In this document: positions 44,459 to 53,913 of the stretch, one piece after another
How positions within the stretch are numbered: the first letter of the stretch is position 1
Layout of the letters: each line of letters opens with the position of its first letter
Assembly (NCBI GenBank): GCA_016699325.1
Contig: CP064971.1
Coordinates: 930,001-994,000 of the forward strand
Source: Methanolinea sp.
Lineage (GTDB): Archaea; Halobacteriota; Methanomicrobia; Methanomicrobiales; Methanospirillaceae
Reading direction: 5' to 3'
Length of the DNA: 64,000 bases
Program-made: the position numbers and the translations under genes
Notes under the pieces: model-generated
What the model was told of the DNA's origin: nothing
Databases searched by the model: none
The model's input: only the letters and a program-made list of their open reading frames with translations

Positions 44459-44891
44459 GGGAACCTACTGCCTTATCTTCCGCAACCGGGGTTGCAGCGT
44501 GAACGTGGGGGCCCTCGGCACCCTCAACTTTCATCCTGGCTGGCATGTCTATGTAGGTTCAGCCCAGGGTTCCGGTGGATTCTCCCGCGTTCTCCGACAC
44601 ATCCGCGTGGCCGGCGGAGGACCGTGCACCCCGCGGTGGCATATCGATTACCTCCTCGTTCACCCTGAGTTCTCGCTCGCAGCGGTGTCTTGCGCTACAA
44701 CCGGGGATCGGGAAAGCGAGTGCACAATTGCCCGAAACATCGGAGGGGTCGCGGTGCCCGGTTTTGGCAGCAGCGACTGTCGGTGTCCTTCCCATCTCCT
44801 GTATTTCCCATCAAATCCGGAAAAACGTATAATCTCTACTTTTTCATCCCGAAACCTTTCTGCAACTATCAAAACTATCAATAAGTCTTAA
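44451..44891 (+). CDS. GIY-YIG-type (DUF123) protein
   Basis: A 146-residue protein. GWHVYVGSAQG and RVLRHIRV are the modified GIY-YIG motif of the DUF123 group, and WHIDYLLVHPE plus FGSSDCRCPSHLLYF are its conserved tail with two cysteines. Family members are often found with or fused to endonuclease III. The function of stand-alone members is unknown; nuclease activity is a possibility. Starts inside the MBL gene end. Confidence 0.9.
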   Translation: MDRGTYCLIFRNRGCSVNVGALGTLNFHPGWHVYVGSAQGSGGFSRVLRHIRVAGGGPCTPRWHIDYLLVHPEFSLAAVSCATTGDRESECTIARNIGGVAVPGFGSSDCRCPSHLLYFPSNPEKRIISTFSSRNLSATIKTINKS

Positions 44892-44906
44892 GGTGAGTAC
44901 ACGTTT

Positions 44907-45458
44907 ATGACGGTGCTAGGTATCTCGGGTAGCATGCGAAAAGACGGAAATACCTCGATACTGGTCAAGGTTATCCTGGAACGCTGTGAACAGGCAGGAA
45001 TCGAGACCGAGTTCATCTCTCTTTCCGGAAAAAAGATCAATCCCTGCCTTGGCTGCGAAAAGTGCAAGGAAAACGATTGGTGTGTTATCCAGAACGATGA
45101 CTGGGGGGCTATCATGGAGAAGGTCATGGATTCCGAAGTGCTGGTTATCGGTTCACCGACATACTACTATGACGTCTGCGGGCATCTCAAGAACTTCATC
45201 GACAGGAGCTACTCCCTCTATCACCGCCGGCAGCTTGCCGGAAGAAAGGCGGTCGCGGTCGCGGTCTGCTCCAACAAGGGTGGTGCCCGGACCATCGAGA
45301 CACTGGAAGGGTTCCTCAACAGTCACGAGTTCTCATACCTAGGCTGGGTCAGGGGAAAGGGATACCTCGAAGGGGCTATCGCAAAGGACACCCGGGCCCT
45401 GAAAAAAGCAGGCGAGCTTGGCGATAAAATCGTCAAGTTGCTCAAACCGCAGGACTGA
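44907..45458 (+). CDS. Iron-sulfur flavoprotein-like (Isf family)
   Basis: A 183-residue flavodoxin-fold protein with FMN loop GISGSMRKDGNTSILV and the cluster motif CLGCEKCKENDWC, close to the classic Isf CxxCxxCxxxxxC. The second FMN segment is GSPTYYYDVCGHLKNFIDRSY. It is shorter than the other family members in this window and lacks their C-terminal insert. Electron-transfer or oxygen/peroxide reduction is likely. Confidence 0.88.
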   Translation: MTVLGISGSMRKDGNTSILVKVILERCEQAGIETEFISLSGKKINPCLGCEKCKENDWCVIQNDDWGAIMEKVMDSEVLVIGSPTYYYDVCGHLKNFIDRSYSLYHRRQLAGRKAVAVAVCSNKGGARTIETLEGFLNSHEFSYLGWVRGKGYLEGAIAKDTRALKKAGELGDKIVKLLKPQD

Positions 45459-45528
45459 CCGTTCTCCCCTCCTTTTTTTGCCACGACTACGCAGCGGCTG
45501 GCTTTTTCCGTCTATCCAGGCAGGGGTG

Positions 45529-46653
45529 TCAGATGAGATTGTAGAGCGTATCCCTCTGCCGAAGCGACCTCCCGATATCAGCAGTGATGCGATCCATCTC
45601 GGAAGGATCAAGGTAATCGGTGTTCAGGGCCCCTGCTCCCTTCGAAATGCTTTCCTCAAACATCGTGCCGCCGAGGTCATCGGCACCGGCAAGCAGTCCA
45701 AGCTGGGCCATCCTTACACCTGTTTTAACCCACGAGACCTGGATGTGGTCGATGGTATCCAGGAAGAGACGTGAGACGGCAGTCATCAGCAGGTCTTCCC
45801 TCCCGGTTGCTCCGGCACGGGCGATCCCTTTCCGGAACAGCGGTGTATTCATGTGGATGAAGGAGAGGGGGACAAATTCGGTGAACCCCCTGGTCTCGTC
45901 CTGGATGTCGCGGATAACGGAGAGGTGGCGGACCCTGTCCTTGATGGTCTCGCAATGGCCATACATGATTGTGGCGGTGCTCCTTATCCCGAGCCGGTGC
46001 GCCTCCTTGATGATCCTCACCCATTCATCGGTCGAGACTTTTCCGGGGCAGATGACCTTGCGGACCTCGTCGACCAGGATCTCTGCTGCAGTTCCGCACA
46101 GTGATCCGAGACCGGCGTCCTTCATCATCCGGAGTACCTCCCGGGTTGATACACCGCTCTTTTTCGCAGCATATGCCACTTCCATGGGGTTGCTGGCATG
46201 GATGTGCACACCCGGTGCTCCTTCCCTGATCGCCGAGAAGATCTGAACGTAGCTTTCTGCATCAAAGCCGGGATGAAGTCCGCTCACACTGCAGATCTCT
46301 GTCACCTTCCTCCCTTTTGCCACGGCAGCCTTCTCCCGGATGACCTCCAGATCGTGGCAATATCCGCCTTCTTCACCAGGTTTTCTAGAAAAACCGCAGA
46401 ATCCGCAGGAATTGATGCAATAATTGGTCACATTGATGTTCTGGTTCCGGACATAGGTCACCTGGTTTCCAACCGCTGCTTCGCGACATTCATCGGCAGC
46501 ACGGGCAATATCCCATACCCTCCTGTCCCGAATTGAAAAGAGACGGAATGCATCCTCTTCACTCAAACGGTTCCCGGCCAGCACCTCATCGAGTATGTCC
46601 ATGAGCTCCCGGTCATCGTCACCCCGTACGGCTAGGATGCTACCCCTTGACAT
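45529..46653 (-). CDS. cofH: FO synthase subunit 2 (radical SAM)
   Basis: Condenses tyrosine-derived 4-hydroxybenzyl with a ribityl-pyrimidine to make the F420 precursor, with CofG. The 374-residue protein has the cluster motif CINSCGFCGF and the CofH landmarks YVRNQNINVTNYC, SGLHPGF, HIHASNPMEV, GTAAEILVDEVRK and QVSWVKTG. It is the first of two cofH genes in the window; cofG is not in the region. Confidence 0.95.
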   Translation of the reverse strand: MSRGSILAVRGDDDRELMDILDEVLAGNRLSEEDAFRLFSIRDRRVWDIARAADECREAAVGNQVTYVRNQNINVTNYCINSCGFCGFSRKPGEEGGYCHDLEVIREKAAVAKGRKVTEICSVSGLHPGFDAESYVQIFSAIREGAPGVHIHASNPMEVAYAAKKSGVSTREVLRMMKDAGLGSLCGTAAEILVDEVRKVICPGKVSTDEWVRIIKEAHRLGIRSTATIMYGHCETIKDRVRHLSVIRDIQDETRGFTEFVPLSFIHMNTPLFRKGIARAGATGREDLLMTAVSRLFLDTIDHIQVSWVKTGVRMAQLGLLAGADDLGGTMFEESISKGAGALNTDYLDPSEMDRITADIGRSLRQRDTLYNLI

Positions 46654-46742
46654 GGCTTTACTTGAAGGGTTGAGCCATATCCACTTAAAGTATCCGACCG
46701 TGTCATTTAATGCCGGCCGGGGGCTATCCGGAATGGAGAACC

Positions 46743-47045
46743 ATGCAGGAACAAACAGTCCACCTCTCCAGGGGTGCAGGATCAGGTTACGTGCTCCCGC
46801 TCGGCCCGGTCAATCTTGTCTGGGTAATTGCCAGAAACGGAATGGTAGGGTGTGGAGCGTTCGATGTAGCAGCGCTTGAGAAGTTCGGGTATCCTGCGGC
46901 ACGGATCCGGGCGAAGACCGGGTCTTCCATAGCGACAATCGACGATTTGCTCGCAGGTGCCGTCTCCGGAACAAATCCGTCGGCCGAACGGTATGGTATT
47001 GTGACAGGCATGAGTGGAAGGGAGGCGCTTGACCTGCTCTCATGA
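46743..47045 (+). CDS. DUF1805-family protein
   Basis: A 100-residue protein. LPLGPVNLVWVIARNGMVGCGAFDVAALEKFGYPAAR is the region; key residues are the GPxNLVW, GCGAFD and GYPAAR elements. GMSGREALDLLS closes the chain. GGAG four bases before the ATG decides the start against an upstream in-frame ATG. DUF1805 is a small archaeal/bacterial family of unknown function. It lies between two cofH genes, divergent from the first. Confidence 0.88.
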   Translation: MQEQTVHLSRGAGSGYVLPLGPVNLVWVIARNGMVGCGAFDVAALEKFGYPAARIRAKTGSSIATIDDLLAGAVSGTNPSAERYGIVTGMSGREALDLLS

Positions 47046-47090
47046 GGATCATCCAATGGTTTAATCCTGTGCCGGTTCACCCTTCTTATT

Positions 47091-48041
47091 ATGCAGTACT
47101 CCGCCCTCTTCGGACCGGTCCACTCACGTCGGCTTGGCCGGTCGCTGGGCGTCGACCTTGTTCCCTTCAAGACCTGCAGCTATAACTGTGTCTACTGCGA
47201 ATGCGGGCGTACAACGGTCGAGACCACGAGGAGGCAGGAATTTTTCCCCACCCGCGAGGTACTCGATGAGCTCCGGGATTACCTCTCCTGCTCCCCGGAA
47301 CTTGATTACATCACCTTCTCCGGTTCAGGCGAGCCGACCCTCTCGTCCTCCATCGGGGAGGTCATCCGTTTCCTCAAAGACAACTATCCGTCTTACCGCC
47401 TCGCCGTTCTGACAAATGGCAGCCTGCTCGTGCGACCGGAAGTCCGCGAAGAGCTTCTCCCGGCTGACGTTATTCTCCCGACCCTCTCGTCGGTGTTCGA
47501 TGAAACGCACAGGAAGATACACCGTCCGGCCCCCGGTATAACCGCCATGGACATCGTGGAAGGGCTGGAATGCCTTAGAAACGAGTATCCTGGCGAGATC
47601 TGGCTCGAAATCTTCATCATACCCGGCATCAACACCAGCGCGGAGGAGCTGGACGGTCTGCGGGCGGCGATCGACCGTATCCGCCCGGACAGGGTCCATC
47701 TCAATACCCTTGACCGCCCCGGGGCCGAGGAGTGGGTGAGACCTGCCTCCATAGCTGAACTCGAGGAGATCCGGAGAGTTCTCGGTATTTCAGGCATAGG
47801 GGCGGTCGAACCGGTTGGTTACGAACTTTCAGCCGGTTCAACAATGCCGGGCCAGTGGTCAGATGACGTGGCCAGGGTGCGCGAGCTCATACGGCGCAGG
47901 CCCTGCACCCTCGAAGATATCTCGGCTTCTACCGGGCTTTCCCGGAGTGAAATCCTGAAAATACTGCGGGAGATCCAGTCAGGACACCGTATCGAAGAAA
48001 AACGGGAAGAGCGGGGAATTTTTTATTTCTGCCCGGAATAG
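47091..48041 (+). CDS. Radical SAM protein with C-terminal winged helix
   Basis: A 316-residue protein. CSYNCVYCECG is the CxxxCxxC cluster motif (near residues 28-37), with FSGSGEPTLSSS a SAM-contact motif. The C-terminal 60 residues (SRSEILKILREIQSGHRIEEK) look like a winged-helix domain. It belongs to the uncharacterised COG0731-like radical SAM group; TYW1-type tRNA modification is related but not shown. It is followed convergently by the second cofH. Confidence 0.9.
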   Translation: MQYSALFGPVHSRRLGRSLGVDLVPFKTCSYNCVYCECGRTTVETTRRQEFFPTREVLDELRDYLSCSPELDYITFSGSGEPTLSSSIGEVIRFLKDNYPSYRLAVLTNGSLLVRPEVREELLPADVILPTLSSVFDETHRKIHRPAPGITAMDIVEGLECLRNEYPGEIWLEIFIIPGINTSAEELDGLRAAIDRIRPDRVHLNTLDRPGAEEWVRPASIAELEEIRRVLGISGIGAVEPVGYELSAGSTMPGQWSDDVARVRELIRRRPCTLEDISASTGLSRSEILKILREIQSGHRIEEKREERGIFYFCPE

Positions 48042-48043
48042 GA

Positions 48044-49120
48044 TCATACCAGGGTATAACCGGTAAGCCGCTGCCGGAGTGGTCTTCCGATGTCCTTACA
48101 GATTCGCTCCATCAGAACCTGATCGAAAGATCCCGCATCGCTCGCACCCGCCTGGGCCGAGACCTCGTCGGAAAACATTGTTCCAGCCAGATCGTTTCCT
48201 CCCGAGAGCAGCGCAACCTGGGAGAGCTTCACTCCCAGTTTACCCCACGATACCTGGATGTTCCTGAAATTGTCGAGGAACAACCGTGAAACGGCTATCA
48301 TCAGGAGATCCTCCCTTCCTGTTGCCCCGGGGCCGGCCAGGCCACTCTGGTACAGCGGTGTATTCGGGTAGACATACGAGAGTGGGACCAGCTCGGTGAA
48401 GCCCCGCGTTTCGTCCTGGATTTCACGCAGGATTGCAAGGTGTCGGATTCGGTCTTCCGGTCGTTCGCACGTCCCATACATGATCGTGGCCGTGCTTGGG
48501 ATGCCCATCCCGTGGGCTTCCCTGATGATCCGTACCCAGGTGGTGGTGTCGATCTTGCGCGGGCAGATGATCCGCCTCACTTCATCGACCAGGATCTCGG
48601 CTGCAGTTCCCTGGAGCGAATCGAGCCCGGCATGCTTCATCGCTGCCAGGACTTCTCCGGTGGATATTCCGCTTCGGGATGCTGCATGGTTCACCTCATC
48701 GGGACTGAACGCATGTATATGTATTCCGGGCGCGGCTTCCCTGACTGATGCAATGAGCTCGATGTAAGTCTCTGCGGTGAAATCAGGGTGGACACCAGAG
48801 AGGAGGCAGATCTCGGTCACCTGTCGTTCCAGGGCACGCTCCACTTTCTTCAGGACGGTCTCACGATCATCGCAATAGGCTCCTTTATCACCCGGTCTTC
48901 GTCCGAAGCCGCAGAACCCGCACAGGTTCTTGCAGATATTGGTGACATGGATATTCTGGTTGCGGACATAGCTGACTGCCGGTCCTGCACGCTCTTCGCG
49001 GATCTGGTCTGCTGTGGCGAGAATATCAAACAGGAAACGGTTACGCGCTTTCAGGAGGCCAAGGCCTTCCTCCTCCGACATCCGGTAACCTTCCGCAACG
49101 TCATCCAGCAGGTGTCTCAT
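48044..49120 (-). CDS. cofH: FO synthase subunit 2, second copy
   Basis: A 358-residue CofH-type radical SAM protein with CKNLCGFCGF, YVRNQNIHVTNIC, HIHAFSPDEVNHAA, GTAAEILVDEVRRIIC and QVSWGKLGVK. It is paralogous to the copy 2 kb away and shares its landmark order, so they look like an old duplication. The start follows the signal-peptidase stop by ten bases (ATG before RHLLDDVAEGY); the longer frame overlaps that gene. The presence of two copies may mean different partners or products. Confidence 0.92.
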   Translation of the reverse strand: MRHLLDDVAEGYRMSEEEGLGLLKARNRFLFDILATADQIREERAGPAVSYVRNQNIHVTNICKNLCGFCGFGRRPGDKGAYCDDRETVLKKVERALERQVTEICLLSGVHPDFTAETYIELIASVREAAPGIHIHAFSPDEVNHAASRSGISTGEVLAAMKHAGLDSLQGTAAEILVDEVRRIICPRKIDTTTWVRIIREAHGMGIPSTATIMYGTCERPEDRIRHLAILREIQDETRGFTELVPLSYVYPNTPLYQSGLAGPGATGREDLLMIAVSRLFLDNFRNIQVSWGKLGVKLSQVALLSGGNDLAGTMFSDEVSAQAGASDAGSFDQVLMERICKDIGRPLRQRLTGYTLV

Positions 49121-49130
49121 GACCGTCGCC

Positions 49131-50036
49131 TTATTTTCTTCCGGAACGCTTCCTGCCTGTCGTCTTCTTTCTCTTGTCGCTCTTCTGGTCACTCTCTTTC
49201 CGTTTCTGATACAGCTCCCAGGCCAGCATCAGAACTACCAGGATGATAGCCACGGGAATGATGTGAAGGGGGATATAACCAAGGAGAGGGATGGAAAAAA
49301 GCGCTTTTCCCACGACCCACTCATCCCGGACAGGCTGGATGATGCCAAGCTCAGGCCGGGAAAGGAACGTCCCCTGGTCACTCCGGTAATTATTATCACC
49401 CTTGGTGATATACCCTCCCGTATCTGCGGTTATTTCTGAAGTGAGAATATATCCCTGGACAGGGGTGCTGTTCCCCGCATCGGGAACGATGATGTCGTTC
49501 TCAATCCTCGCCACCACGGTGCCATCTTCAAGAACCCAGGCATTATCCACGATACTTGCCGGCAGGTAGACTTCAGGGCTGCTTGCCCCCCGGAAGAAGT
49601 AGTAGTAGACCGGGATGCGGGATGCATCCGGTGTTACTGCCATAGCCCGGTGAATGATGGGGTGAACCCCTCCACCAAGGCCTGGAATGAGGGAGCCTGC
49701 AGCCCCATTGCGGGTGAAGATGAGAACATCCCCAGAGTCCCCGAATTTCAAATACCCTGTTGCCTTTCCACTCTCCCAGGTCTGCAGTTCACCCAGCCGG
49801 TCGGCTCTCACGACAAAGACCAGATCACCGACGTTCATGTGAGGGGCCATGCTCTCTGACTCGATAGTCACCACAGCAGGCCAGGTGCCGGAGACGAGAA
49901 AGAGGACTAGCGCGATTCCTGCGACTACGGCTACTACCCAGAGCAGTTCGCGGGCGAACGCGACTACCGGATGCCTGCTGGTGCGGAAACGCTCGATGAG
50001 GCCCTTCCCCTCTTCATTTTTTTCCTTGTCAGTCAT
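49131..50036 (-). CDS. Signal peptidase I, archaeal Sec11-like
   Basis: A 301-residue membrane-bound S26 peptidase. An N-terminal anchor (residues 30-50) precedes the catalytic ESESMAPHM (Ser62) and HPIIHRA (His129), the serine-histidine arrangement of ER-type signal peptidases instead of Ser-Lys; GDNN near residue 215 is the box-E-like segment. The C-terminus has a second helix and a Lys/Arg-rich tail (RKRSGRK). It processes secreted precursors such as the surface proteins in this window. Confidence 0.94.
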   Translation of the reverse strand: MTDKEKNEEGKGLIERFRTSRHPVVAFARELLWVVAVVAGIALVLFLVSGTWPAVVTIESESMAPHMNVGDLVFVVRADRLGELQTWESGKATGYLKFGDSGDVLIFTRNGAAGSLIPGLGGGVHPIIHRAMAVTPDASRIPVYYYFFRGASSPEVYLPASIVDNAWVLEDGTVVARIENDIIVPDAGNSTPVQGYILTSEITADTGGYITKGDNNYRSDQGTFLSRPELGIIQPVRDEWVVGKALFSIPLLGYIPLHIIPVAIILVVLMLAWELYQKRKESDQKSDKRKKTTGRKRSGRK

Positions 50037-50141
50037 ACCTTCGTATTCTTTTTTATCCCGTCATAAATAAGGGATCGGCACAGGACCCGGTAGTACTGAA
50101 TCCAAAAACCAAAATGGGGAAGCGGCAATACTACTGTACTC

Positions 50142-51539
50142 ATGCTCGACGCCAGGATTATCGTTCAGCGGTTTCTCGATACCAAGATGCAGGTTCATCC
50201 CGACGTGGTCAGGTACCTGGCCGAGCAGGGTGACCCGGCCCTCATCGAGAGGATTATTGAGAATGTCCCTGAAGACACCGTCGTCGTCTCAGCAAGACAC
50301 ATCCCGGGTGTCGTAGTTGACCGGGACGGGACCCGGTTCACGGCCGATCCGCGGTTCGAGGTTGTAAAAGGAAGTGCCGGTTCATCCGGGAGCTCGGGAT
50401 GTATCCAGGACTATCTCTCCTACTTCCGTGACCGTTATAACCGGCTGGGTACGCTCGTCCGCGCACGCTGTAACCCGGTACCGATCCAGGGACTTCAGCG
50501 GAATTCCCGTTTTCGCCAGGAGACCTGTGCCGTCATGGGACTGGTGCAGGACGTCCGGACCACCACCAATGGTCACCGGATAGCCGAACTTGAGGATCCC
50601 ACCGGTTCACTCCCGGTCCTTTTCCACAAAGATCGTCCGATCTTTTCCGAAGGCGAACAACTCATCCCCGATGAGGTGGTAGGAGTGAAAGGGCAACTTT
50701 CAGGAGACGGGCGACTTTTCTTTGCCGAATCCCTCATCCGCCCTGACATTCCCATCAACCACGCACCCTACAGGAGCTCGGAACCAGGTTGCGCGGTTCT
50801 CATCTCCGATATCCATGTCGGAAGCGATACCTTTCTCGAAGCCGAGTGGAACCGGTTTGCCGACTGGCTCGATGATCATCCGGTCTCCTACCTCCTTATT
50901 GCCGGCGATCTGGTCGATGGCATCGGGGTCTACCCGGGGCAGGAACAGGAACTCACCATCACCAACATCTATGAACAGTACGAGGTTTTCGGGGCTATGA
51001 TGAGGGATCTCCCGTCAAGGACAAGCATCATCCTCTGTCCGGGAAACCACGATGTCGTGAGGGCAGCAGAACCACAACCGGCAATCCCCCCGGAGTTCTC
51101 TTCCGGGTTCCCGGACAACTGTGTTCTCGTGGAGAACCCGGCGTTAATCAGCCTCCAGGGGGTCATGGTACAGATGTACCATGGCAGGTCGATTGATGAT
51201 ATGATCGGGCTGATACCCGGTGCAAGTTATGAAAACGTCGCGCCCATGATGGAGAGACTGCTCCAGCGCCGCCACCTGGCGCCTACGTATGGACGGCGGA
51301 CCCCGATCGCAGCCCTCCGGGAGGATCAGCTGGTCATCGATCCAGTCCCCGAAGTGCTCCATACCGGGCATGTACATATCATGGGATTGGGCGAGTATCG
51401 CGGGACGCTCTGCATCAATGCGGGAGCCTGGCAGGCCCAGACCTCATTCCAGAAACAGATGAACATCCACCCCACCCCTGCACGGGCCGTGGTTCTCGAT
51501 CTCCAGACCCTGAAGCCGCAGGTCATCGACTTCAATTGA
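50142..51539 (+). CDS. polB: DNA polymerase D small subunit (DP1)
   Basis: Exonuclease subunit of the euryarchaeal replicative polymerase D. The 465-residue protein has an N-terminal helical region, an OB-fold (QETCAVMGLVQDV) and a C-terminal calcineurin-like phosphodiesterase domain with metal motifs SDIHVG, AGDLVDGIG, CPGNHD and TGHVHIM. All metal ligands of the 3'-5' exonuclease seem intact. Divergent from signal peptidase, with about 100 bases between. Confidence 0.96.
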   Translation: MLDARIIVQRFLDTKMQVHPDVVRYLAEQGDPALIERIIENVPEDTVVVSARHIPGVVVDRDGTRFTADPRFEVVKGSAGSSGSSGCIQDYLSYFRDRYNRLGTLVRARCNPVPIQGLQRNSRFRQETCAVMGLVQDVRTTTNGHRIAELEDPTGSLPVLFHKDRPIFSEGEQLIPDEVVGVKGQLSGDGRLFFAESLIRPDIPINHAPYRSSEPGCAVLISDIHVGSDTFLEAEWNRFADWLDDHPVSYLLIAGDLVDGIGVYPGQEQELTITNIYEQYEVFGAMMRDLPSRTSIILCPGNHDVVRAAEPQPAIPPEFSSGFPDNCVLVENPALISLQGVMVQMYHGRSIDDMIGLIPGASYENVAPMMERLLQRRHLAPTYGRRTPIAALREDQLVIDPVPEVLHTGHVHIMGLGEYRGTLCINAGAWQAQTSFQKQMNIHPTPARAVVLDLQTLKPQVIDFN

Positions 51540-51891
51540 ACCATTCAACCCCAGGGCAGAGGGGAAGAAATAAAGCCGTTTAATTTTTTTATTGGTCCCC
51601 TCCATAACTTCACTTTCGATTTCGAAAAACATGGGATTACACAAGACACGCCATAAAATACATCGGATCAGGCGATTACACCGCTATACAACCCGTTCTG
51701 TCGAAAAGGTGGTCGCTTGCAAATGTACTTTTACTGGGGACTGTCATTTCTTTGGGCTTCAGTCTCAAAAGACGTTCCAGAACGCTTTGCTGGCTGGTAA
51801 CTTTGGGAGGGGGCTAAATTTTTATCCTTCCATGTAGACCAGTATACGTACAAAAATTCACTTTTACTGGAGATTTGGAGGGTAATCTTTG
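51540..51891 (+). promoter_or_regulatory. Upstream region of hppA with direct repeat
   Basis: Gene-free region between polB and hppA. A TATA-like CTAAATTTTTAT is near 51813. The 14-mer ACTTTTACTGGGGA (51727-51740) recurs as ACTTTTACTGGAGA (51860-51873), one mismatch; the second copy lies directly before the GGAGGG of hppA. No small ORF is convincing here. Confidence 0.45.
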
Positions 51892-53913
51892 ATGGATATG
51901 TTCATTCTCGTCCCGATCTGTGCCTTGATCGGGCTTCTCTTTGCCGCATACTCTTACATGGTCATGAAGCGGGAAGATGAGGGCAGTGATTTGATGAAAA
52001 AGATCGCTGCTGCCATCAGGCTTGGTGCCATGGTGTACCTCAAGCGCCAGTACACCGCGATTCTTGTCTTCATGATCGCTATGGCAATTGTTCTCACCCT
52101 GGCGATCAATCCTTTCACTGCTATCTGTTTCATCGTTGGGGCCTCACTCTCAGCCCTTGCAGGTTATATCGGGATGAAGGCTGCCACCTATGCAAACGTC
52201 CGGACGACAAACGCCGCCAGGCAGGGAATGGCAAACGCGTTCAGGGTCTCCTATTCGAGCGGGACGGTTATGGGCCTGGTTGTCGTCGGGCTTGGACTGC
52301 TCGGGCTCTCTACGCTCCTGTATATCTTCTCTACAATGGTTGCGTTAACCCTTGCAGAAACGGTGAACGTTCTCTTCGGGTTCTCACTTGGCGCAAGCTC
52401 GATCGCCCTCTTTGCCCGTGTCGGAGGAGGTATCTTTACCAAAGCGGCAGATGTCGGGGCGGACCTGGTAGGTAAGGTAGAGGCCGGTATTCCTGAGGAT
52501 GACCCCAGAAATCCGGCGGTCATTGCCGATAATGTCGGGGATAATGTCGGAGATATCGCAGGAATGGGGGCTGACCTTTACGAGTCGTACGTGGGATCAA
52601 TTATTGCAACGATGGGTCTTGCCGTGGTAGCATCAGTCACTTCAAGGTTCGTCAATGTCCCTGTCCAGAACCTCGTGCTGCTCCCAATGCTGATTGCAGG
52701 ACTCGGCATCGTCGCCTCTGTTATCGGGACATTCTTTGTCCGAAGTTCGAAGAACGAGAGCAGTGCTATTCACAAGGCGTTCAACGCCGGCACTCTCACC
52801 AGCCTTGTCCTTACCGTTATTGCCACCTATTGGCTGGTGAATACACTCATCGGGCCACAATACAATGGTGTGTTTGTAGCAACTGTTGCAGGCCTTGTTG
52901 CAGGGTTCCTCATCGGGCTTGTGACAGAGTATTATACGTCATATGAACGTCCCCCCACCCAGCGCATTGTAAAAGCCACTGAAACGGGTGCGGCAACAGA
53001 TATTATTACCGGCCTTGCTGTGGGACTGGAGAGCACGATCTGGCCGGTCCTCATTGTTGCCTCTGCAATCCTCATTGCTGCACAGCAGGCAGGATTGTAT
53101 GGAATCGCTCTTGCCGGTGTGGGGATGCTTGCGACTCTCGGGATCACCCTGTCCGTCGACGCATACGGGCCTGTTGCAGACAATGCCGGGGGCATCGCCG
53201 AGATGTCCCACCAGGAAAAAGGGATCCGTGCGATTACTGACACGCTTGACTCGGTTGGTAATACGACCGCTGCTATCGGCAAGGGGTTTGCAATCGGGGG
53301 GGCAGCCCTTACAGCCCTTGCTCTCTTTGCAGTCTACACCCAGGCAGTCGGCCTCCAGGTTGTAGATATGCTTGACCCTACCGTCTTTGTCGGAATCCTT
53401 ATCGGGGCAGTGTTGCCTTTCCTGTTCTGTTCCTTTGCCATGACGGCAGTTGGGCGGGCAGCCGGGTACATCGTGGAAGAGGTCCGCCGCCAGTTCAAGC
53501 AAATCCCTGGGCTGATGGAGGGGACAGCTGAACCAGATTATGATTCCTGCATCACAATATCTACCAATGCTGCCCTGAAGCAGATGATTGCCCCCGGCCT
53601 TATGGCAATTATCGCCCCTGTCCTTGTCGGGCTGCTTCTTGGAACCCAGGCCCTCGCCGGTCTCCTGGTAGGATCTATTGCGACCGGTTTCATCGTTGCA
53701 ATTATGATGGCAAATGCCGGAGGTGCCTGGGATAATACCAAGAAATATATTGAGGCAGGTCACCTGGGCGGGAAGGGATCCTTTGCTCACAAGGCAGCGG
53801 TTACCGGAGACACGGTCGGTGACCCCTTCAAGGATACGGCCGGACCTGCTTTAAATATCCTGCTCAAGCTGATGGCGATTGTGTCCCTTGTGTTTGCCCC
53901 GATTTTTATTTAA
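51892..53913 (+). CDS. hppA: K+-dependent pyrophosphate-energized Na+/H+ pump
   Basis: Membrane-integral pyrophosphatase of 673 residues with about 16 helices. The catalytic motifs DVGADLVGKVE, IADNVGDNVGDIAG and GGAWDNTKKYIE are intact. GNTTAAIGKGFAIGGAALTAL has Ala where K+-independent pumps have Lys, so it is the K+-dependent type, and these often pump Na+. It uses pyrophosphate from anabolic reactions such as Acs. The true start is ATG 51892 after GGAGGG; an in-frame TTG is three bases earlier. Confidence 0.96.
   Translation: MDMFILVPICALIGLLFAAYSYMVMKREDEGSDLMKKIAAAIRLGAMVYLKRQYTAILVFMIAMAIVLTLAINPFTAICFIVGASLSALAGYIGMKAATYANVRTTNAARQGMANAFRVSYSSGTVMGLVVVGLGLLGLSTLLYIFSTMVALTLAETVNVLFGFSLGASSIALFARVGGGIFTKAADVGADLVGKVEAGIPEDDPRNPAVIADNVGDNVGDIAGMGADLYESYVGSIIATMGLAVVASVTSRFVNVPVQNLVLLPMLIAGLGIVASVIGTFFVRSSKNESSAIHKAFNAGTLTSLVLTVIATYWLVNTLIGPQYNGVFVATVAGLVAGFLIGLVTEYYTSYERPPTQRIVKATETGAATDIITGLAVGLESTIWPVLIVASAILIAAQQAGLYGIALAGVGMLATLGITLSVDAYGPVADNAGGIAEMSHQEKGIRAITDTLDSVGNTTAAIGKGFAIGGAALTALALFAVYTQAVGLQVVDMLDPTVFVGILIGAVLPFLFCSFAMTAVGRAAGYIVEEVRRQFKQIPGLMEGTAEPDYDSCITISTNAALKQMIAPGLMAIIAPVLVGLLLGTQALAGLLVGSIATGFIVAIMMANAGGAWDNTKKYIEAGHLGGKGSFAHKAAVTGDTVGDPFKDTAGPALNILLKLMAIVSLVFAPIFI

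Noticed and set aside
52939..53790. Minus-strand frame of 283 residues under hppA
   Set aside because: Antisense to intact catalytic motifs of the pyrophosphatase; Cys/His-rich shadow composition.
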